From contig JAKEKT010000045.1 of the NCBI GenBank assembly GCA_021495925.1, forward strand, positions 186,001-250,000: a stretch of DNA of 64,000 nucleotides, read 5' to 3'. This document shows positions 60,046 to 64,000 of the stretch, piece after piece. The translations under genes were made by a program, and so were the position numbers. The stretch's first letter is position 1. Each line of letters opens with the position of its first letter. The stretch comes from Diplodia intermedia. Lineage: Eukaryota; Ascomycota; Dothideomycetes; Botryosphaeriales; Botryosphaeriaceae. Below the pieces are notes generated by a model. The model was given only the letters and a program-made list of their open reading frames with translations. It made no database searches and was not told the origin of the DNA.

Positions 60046-61507
60046 ATGCAATACCGCCATGAGGATTGGGACCACCAGGCACCTCCGGTAGAAAAGCCCG
60101 TGTTTGGATCCGAATTCCTTGATCGTACATTGACAGATTCCGCCACCGTGAGTCTGAGGTTCAAGAAGGGTGAGTAGGCCGGCTCCACTCAGCTGGCATC
60201 AGGGTTGATAACGTGCCAAACAGGCGGAGACTGGGTGGCAGGCAATGGGTTCTTCGTGAATATCCCAGGAGCGAGAAAGTTTGTCCTTACCGCTGGCCAC
60301 GACTTGATTTCAGCATAGCCTCACACGAACCTTAAGATCCGGCTATTTAAGCAACCAGACGAGATTGACATCCCTGACTCGGAAGTCCATGTCAACGAAG
60401 AATACGCGGCTCACCCCGTGGAATCTTCCGCTGACAACGACTACGGAGTGATTATGCTTCCTGAAGGCGTGAAAGCACCCGAGGACTTCGGGGACTTTGG
60501 CTTTTCATTGCATTTAGGCGTCGCCGACCGCCTTGACTGTGACTTGTTCGTCACAGGGTACCGCGCTGATAGTGGTCGCGGCAAGGAGCCTGTGACGAGC
60601 AGTGGCAGATGTGTGAATCCGATCGTGCGTGAGAATCAACTCGAGTATCTCGTAGCGACCGAGGGTGGCCTGAGCGGTTCGCCCGTTTGGGTGGGATACA
60701 AAACGCATCCTACCGTGGTAGCAATCCAGAGAGTCTTGTTCCACAAAGATTTACATTTGTATCCCGCTAATTGAGAGGCTTAGCAACTACGGCCCCAAGC
60801 TCATGAGGCCCGGCTACGGCAGTAGAGGCACACGCATCAACTTCAAATCCATCCGCGACATCTTCACTTGGACCGGAGTCGACACAACGCCCAAGGTCTT
60901 ACGCGTCAGCACGCCGAAAGCACCGGAGTAGCTGCCGCTCCGCCTGACATACTCATCGGATGACCACGTCTTCCGCGTGGTCGTGAACGAGCGTGACGAC
61001 CCGCTAGACACGATGCGGGTACACATCTTCCCCGTGTACGCGCCGCCCAGCCGCCAGGAGGAGCAAAAACCACCGGCATTCGGGTTCCGGATGGACCTCG
61101 ACGGCCGCTCTCGATGGATCTCATGGAACGTCCCGCCAGCCGCCACTGTGACTCTCGTCGACGACCTTCGCCAGGAGTGGCCTGCCCGCGTCGTCGGCAA
61201 GAATCTGCAGCGCGGTGGCGAGTTCGCTATCGTTGCCCAGCCTCATGATGCATCTACAGCGCATAGTGCCACTGCGTCGATAAGTGGGTTGGCTGTGGTT
61301 TTAGAGCATGGGAAGGTTGCAGAAACGCAAGCATGGCGACTTCAAGAGCATGGTGAGATTCTGGACGCTTTTGGCTACCGCAAGTACTACAGAAACAAGC
61401 GGTTCAAAGTACGTGGACTACTACCCTTGGAATTGAAACGGCCGGTCCCGCTGAGGCTAACCCTATAGGACGCTTACGACAGATGGATCCTTGAAGATGC
61501 TTCATGA
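60046..61507 (+). pseudogene. Trypsin-like serine peptidase with long C-terminal region, two premature TAG codons
   Basis: Four exons keep one frame throughout: 60046-60169, 60224-60732, 60776-61408 and 61469-61507 (435 codons). The catalytic triad is recognisable: FVLTAGHDLI (His67), NDYGVIMLP (Asp114) and GGLSGSPVW (Ser192). FVNIPGARKFVLTAGH has the form of trypsin-like peptidases found as stand-alone domains in fungi. The C-terminal 240 residues are an unrecognised, mostly beta region (RVHIFPVYAPP, GFRMDLDGRSRWISWNVPPA, WPARVVGKNLQRGGEFAIVA). TAG codons interrupt at 60316-60318 (codon 73, between His and Asp) and 60929-60931 (codon 263). Both fit CAG to TAG or TGG to TAG transitions. All splice sites and the rest of the frame are intact, so inactivation is recent, or a stop is read through, which I consider unlikely. 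Confidence 0.75.
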
Positions 61508-61997
61508 GCGAAGTAAGCGTGCGGCCTCCTTGCTTTGGGCCCGCTTGCCATAGGATTCACGCCTTACTTTCTGCACCATTGCCAGTCTAGGTTCCATCTC
61601 ACAGTCGGGTTTACGAAAGACGAAGCTGCGCCCGTGGATGATCCCAGGGGGGCGGGGAACAAAGGTGATTTGATGGGCATTCATTCTTACGTGGCGGCAT
61701 CTTCTACCAATCGAGCATTTTGCCGGATACCAAGCACCATGAACACGGCTACCAATGAATAGTCCCACCTCCCTCGCGTGTTAGTCTCTTTTGACATTCT
61801 TAAATAAAGTGGCTGTTCGATTCTACGGGCAGACCTTAAGAAACTCATCACTACTCGACACGAGCCCGCCAGCGGTCTCCCTCTTACTATCAGTATGGTA
61901 TAGTTTGCCATTGATCATACCCCACATCAATTTCAGTTCAGCTCTCCGATGTGTACGTGATTGGGTGTTTCGAGAGCTAAATGTCCGTAGGAGCAAT
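61508..61997. other. Intergenic region
   Basis: No supported gene. An open frame runs from about 61791 into the PNP gene, but the part before 61998 has no homology to the family. Confidence 0.5.
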
Positions 61998-63147
61998 ATG
62001 ACATCATTGAAGCCCGGCCAATACACCGTGGGCTGGACAGCGGCCCTCCCACACGAGCTCACAGCGGCCATGGTACTCCTCGACGAGCGCCACGAGAAAC
62101 CCTCACGCTGGACGCAGCCGATCAACGACCAGAACAAGTATTCCTGGGGCCGCATCCAGAACCACAACATGGTGCTAGCCTGCCTCCCGAAAGGCGTCTA
62201 CGGCACGACCAACGCCGCGACCGTAGCCGCAACGATGCTCAGCTCGTTCACCAGCATCCGCATCGGCCTCACGGTCGGCATCGGGGCGCCGGCGTGCCGA
62301 CGCCCGAGCGGGAGATCCGCCTCGGCGACGTCGTCATCGGCCGGCCCGGAGATGACGGCGGCGGCGGCGTCGTGCAGTACGACCGCGGCAAGGCGACGGC
62401 GGACGCCAAGTTCGGGCGCACCGGCGTGCTCGACAAACCGCCGATGGTGCTGCTTACCGCCATGAGCGACCTCGAGTCGAAGCAGATGCGGGGCGAGCTC
62501 CGGATCCCGGCAATGATTGCCGGCGTGAGTGAGGACATGAAGGTCCGCTGGGGCTTCCGCTATCAAAGCGCACACAGCGATCCGTTGTTGCAGGCGTCAG
62601 ACGAGCAACAAGACCGCTCCACGCTGCCTGTGCTTTGGTTCGGTACCATAGCGTCGGGGAACGCGGTGGTCAAGAGCGCGAGGAAAACGGCCGAGATTGT
62701 TCGGTTGGCTGGCAAAGACACCGTGTGCATCGAGATGGAAGCGGCCGGCCTGATGGACGGCTTTCCCTGCCTTGTGGTCCGCGGCATCTGCGACTACGCC
62801 GACGCTGGCAAGAACGACAAGTGGCAGAATTACGCAGCCCTTACTGCGGCCGCCGCTGCCAAAGAGCTCCTGTGGGACATGGATGCAGACGAGGTGCGGA
62901 GTACCAAAAAGGCGACTGATACCATCGCAAAGAGTGCGTCGTATCCAGCGAGCGAGTCTTGATACCAATGACTACTGACTTTCCATCTCGATATTTTGGC
63001 TTAGATCGGGCTTTCCCTCCTCCCACCCACTCCCCAGATAGCAGCGGCGGCAGTAACGAGCATCTGCGAGAGCGGCTGGAGAAGGTTGAGATGCAGCTAG
63101 ACGAGCTGAGGCAGAGGGTAAAAGATTTGGGGAAGCGGAAGAAATAA
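61998..63147 (+). pseudogene. PNP_UDP (nucleoside phosphorylase-like) domain protein with coiled-coil tail, one-base frameshift
   Basis: The N-terminus YTVGWTAALPHELTAAMVLL, KYSWGRIQNHNMVLACLPKG with VYGTTNAATVAATMLSSF, and GLTVGIG are the signature of PNP_UDP domains that act as N-terminal effector domains of fungal NLR-like proteins. Directly after VGIG the frame breaks at a G4 run near 62284; the family sequence (VPTPEREIRLGDVVIGRP and so on) continues in another frame to CIEMEAAGLMDGFPCLVVRG and ICDYAD. One extra G would restore it. A 71-nt intron (62934-63004, GTGCGT...CTGAC...TTAG) then joins a last exon, 63005-63147, encoding a Pro-rich linker and a short coiled coil (LRERLEKVEMQLDELRQRVK). 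With one base restored the total is 360 codons, a perfect frame. No NACHT or NB-ARC follows. A sequencing error in the G run is possible and would make this an intact gene. Confidence 0.8.
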
Positions 63148-63290
63148 GCTCAGGTAGTTATGAGGACTAATTACGCCGCTTAGTCCTTATCCTTGGGTCG
63201 TAATAATAAAACAAGTATCTTTCAGATTTCCTTTCTAGCTACCATAGTACCAGCGATCGAAGAACGTTGCGTTGTTTTCCCCATAAACCA
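63148..63290. other. Short convergent intergenic gap
   Basis: 3' flanks of the PNP gene and of the UstYa-like gene. AT-rich, with TAATAATAAAAC near 63200 that could serve as a polyadenylation region. Confidence 0.4.
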
Positions 63291-64000
63291 TTAATCCAAG
63301 GTAACGCATCGAGCAAACAGCATGTCCACCCTGGTATTGATGTGCTTGAAGTCGGTGTACTTGGGCGCGGAGATCATGTCGACGCAGTGCTGGGTGTGGG
63401 CCAGCGGGATGGCCTCGTCGGTGACGATGTGGCCGGACATGCCGGCGAGGTGCAGCAGCTTGAAGATGTACAGGCAGTGGACGACGTGATAGCCCTGCTC
63501 GGTGTAGACGCGGCGGGTGCTGGTGAGCTCGTCGTCGGGGATCTCGGCGGTCGCGTTGAGGTCGTAGTACCACTTCCACGGGCCGTACTTGTCCATCCAC
63601 AGCTGCGACTCGTCGGGGTTGTAGCACCGCGGGTGGATCCAGCCGAAGCTCATCAGGTCCCACACGCAGCCCAGCGCCTGCGCCTCCTCGGGCGAGTTGC
63701 CGCAGTGCTCCACCACCCGCGAGCCGCCCTGGTACGTCGGCCACAGCGGCACGAGCGAGCCCGCTTCCCGCCGCTGGGCCACGATCAGCACCAGCGAGAG
63801 CGCGCCCAGCGTCAGGATGGCGGACAGCAGGATGAAGGCCGAGCACAGCTTTGAGCGCTTGGAGCTGGGGGGTTGCCAGCCCGACTTTTCGCTCGTTTGT
63901 TGTTGTGTGCCGGCGGCAATGAATGGCTCATTCTCTTCGCTGGAGCCGGTGGGGACGTCATGGTAGGCCACGTCGTTGGATGCTCCGCCCCCTGGGAAAC
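63291..64000 (-). CDS. UstYa-like / DUF3328 family protein, 5' end beyond the window
   Basis: The minus-strand frame is open from the TAA at 63291 to the window edge with no in-frame ATG upstream of the conserved part, so the start lies beyond 64000. Visible: an acidic N-terminal cytoplasmic stretch, one transmembrane helix (LCSAFILLSAILTLGALSLV), then the lumenal part with HCGNSPEEAQALGCVWDLMS, FGWIHPRCYNPDESQLW and the two HxxHC motifs typical of the family: YHVVHCLYIFKLLHLAG and AHTQHCVDMI. UstYa-like proteins are membrane-bound oxidases; some modify fungal ribosomal peptides or other metabolites, many are of unknown role. No precursor-peptide gene with repeated cores is visible in this window, but the upstream neighbourhood is not shown. 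Confidence 0.8.
   Translation of the reverse strand, partial: FPGGGASNDVAYHDVPTGSSEENEPFIAAGTQQQTSEKSGWQPPSSKRSKLCSAFILLSAILTLGALSLVLIVAQRREAGSLVPLWPTYQGGSRVVEHCGNSPEEAQALGCVWDLMSFGWIHPRCYNPDESQLWMDKYGPWKWYYDLNATAEIPDDELTSTRRVYTEQGYHVVHCLYIFKLLHLAGMSGHIVTDEAIPLAHTQHCVDMISAPKYTDFKHINTRVDMLFARCVTLD

Noticed and set aside
60316..60931. Programmed stop-codon readthrough in the peptidase gene
   Set aside because: The bases after each TAG (CCT and CTG) do not form a known strong readthrough context, and two independent events would be needed; mutation is simpler.
1..64000. CRISPR arrays, tRNA or rRNA genes
   Set aside because: No regularly spaced identical repeats; no cloverleaf with a convincing B-box or T-loop was found by eye; no rRNA-like sequence. 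A tRNA scan would settle the tRNA question.

Overview
The window is nuclear DNA of a filamentous ascomycete (Pezizomycotina). Genes carry short spliceosomal introns (about 45-90 nt, GT...CTNAC...AG), and the families are typical of such fungi: PTH11/rhodopsin-type receptors, a Zn(II)2Cys6 factor, HET-domain remnants, a UstYa/DUF3328 protein, a pectate lyase and small secreted cysteine-rich proteins. Intact genes are GC-rich in third positions. Some repeats and one AT-rich island carry the C-to-T / G-to-A signature of repeat-induced point mutation (RIP). I cannot name the genus.

Layout. 1-10 kb: an intact patatin-like phospholipase with a zinc-finger-like tail, decayed coding fragments, and a gene of an unrecognised family (7815-9181). 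10-17 kb: an amidohydrolase, dispersed repeats, a small hypothetical gene, and a dead paralogue of the 7815-9181 gene carrying a 147-bp inverted-repeat element. 17-31 kb: an orphan HET tail, a large fungal transcription-factor-like protein, a cytochrome P450, a PTH11/rhodopsin receptor, a 495-residue hypothetical protein and a secreted peptide made of two identical four-cysteine modules. 31-45 kb: a Zn(II)2Cys6 factor, a collapsed MFS transporter, a PRISE-type reductase, an F-box protein, a HET pseudogene with RIP-type stops, a pectate lyase and a second small secreted protein. 46-56 kb: a BAHD-type acyltransferase, a sulfotransferase-fold protein, an NAD-dependent epimerase, a second rhodopsin-domain receptor and a lectin-like locus. 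57-64 kb: a RIP-like island, an ankyrin-vWA gene divergent from a trypsin-like peptidase pseudogene, a frameshifted PNP_UDP gene with a coiled-coil tail, and a UstYa-like gene cut by the window edge.

Two themes stand out. First, domains that serve as effectors in fungal NLR and allorecognition systems (patatin, HET, PNP_UDP) recur here as stand-alone genes, together with a trypsin-like peptidase and an ankyrin-vWA protein; most are broken, which suggests an accessory, fast-turnover region. Second, at least two short inverted-repeat element families and one RIP-mutated repeat family lie between them. The rest (P450, transcription factors, receptors, BAHD enzyme, pectate lyase, secreted proteins) fits a plant-associated lifestyle, but I see no PKS, NRPS or terpene-synthase backbone and so do not call a metabolite cluster.

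All gene models come from reading the sequence and splice signals by eye; family names rest on motif recognition, not on database searches.
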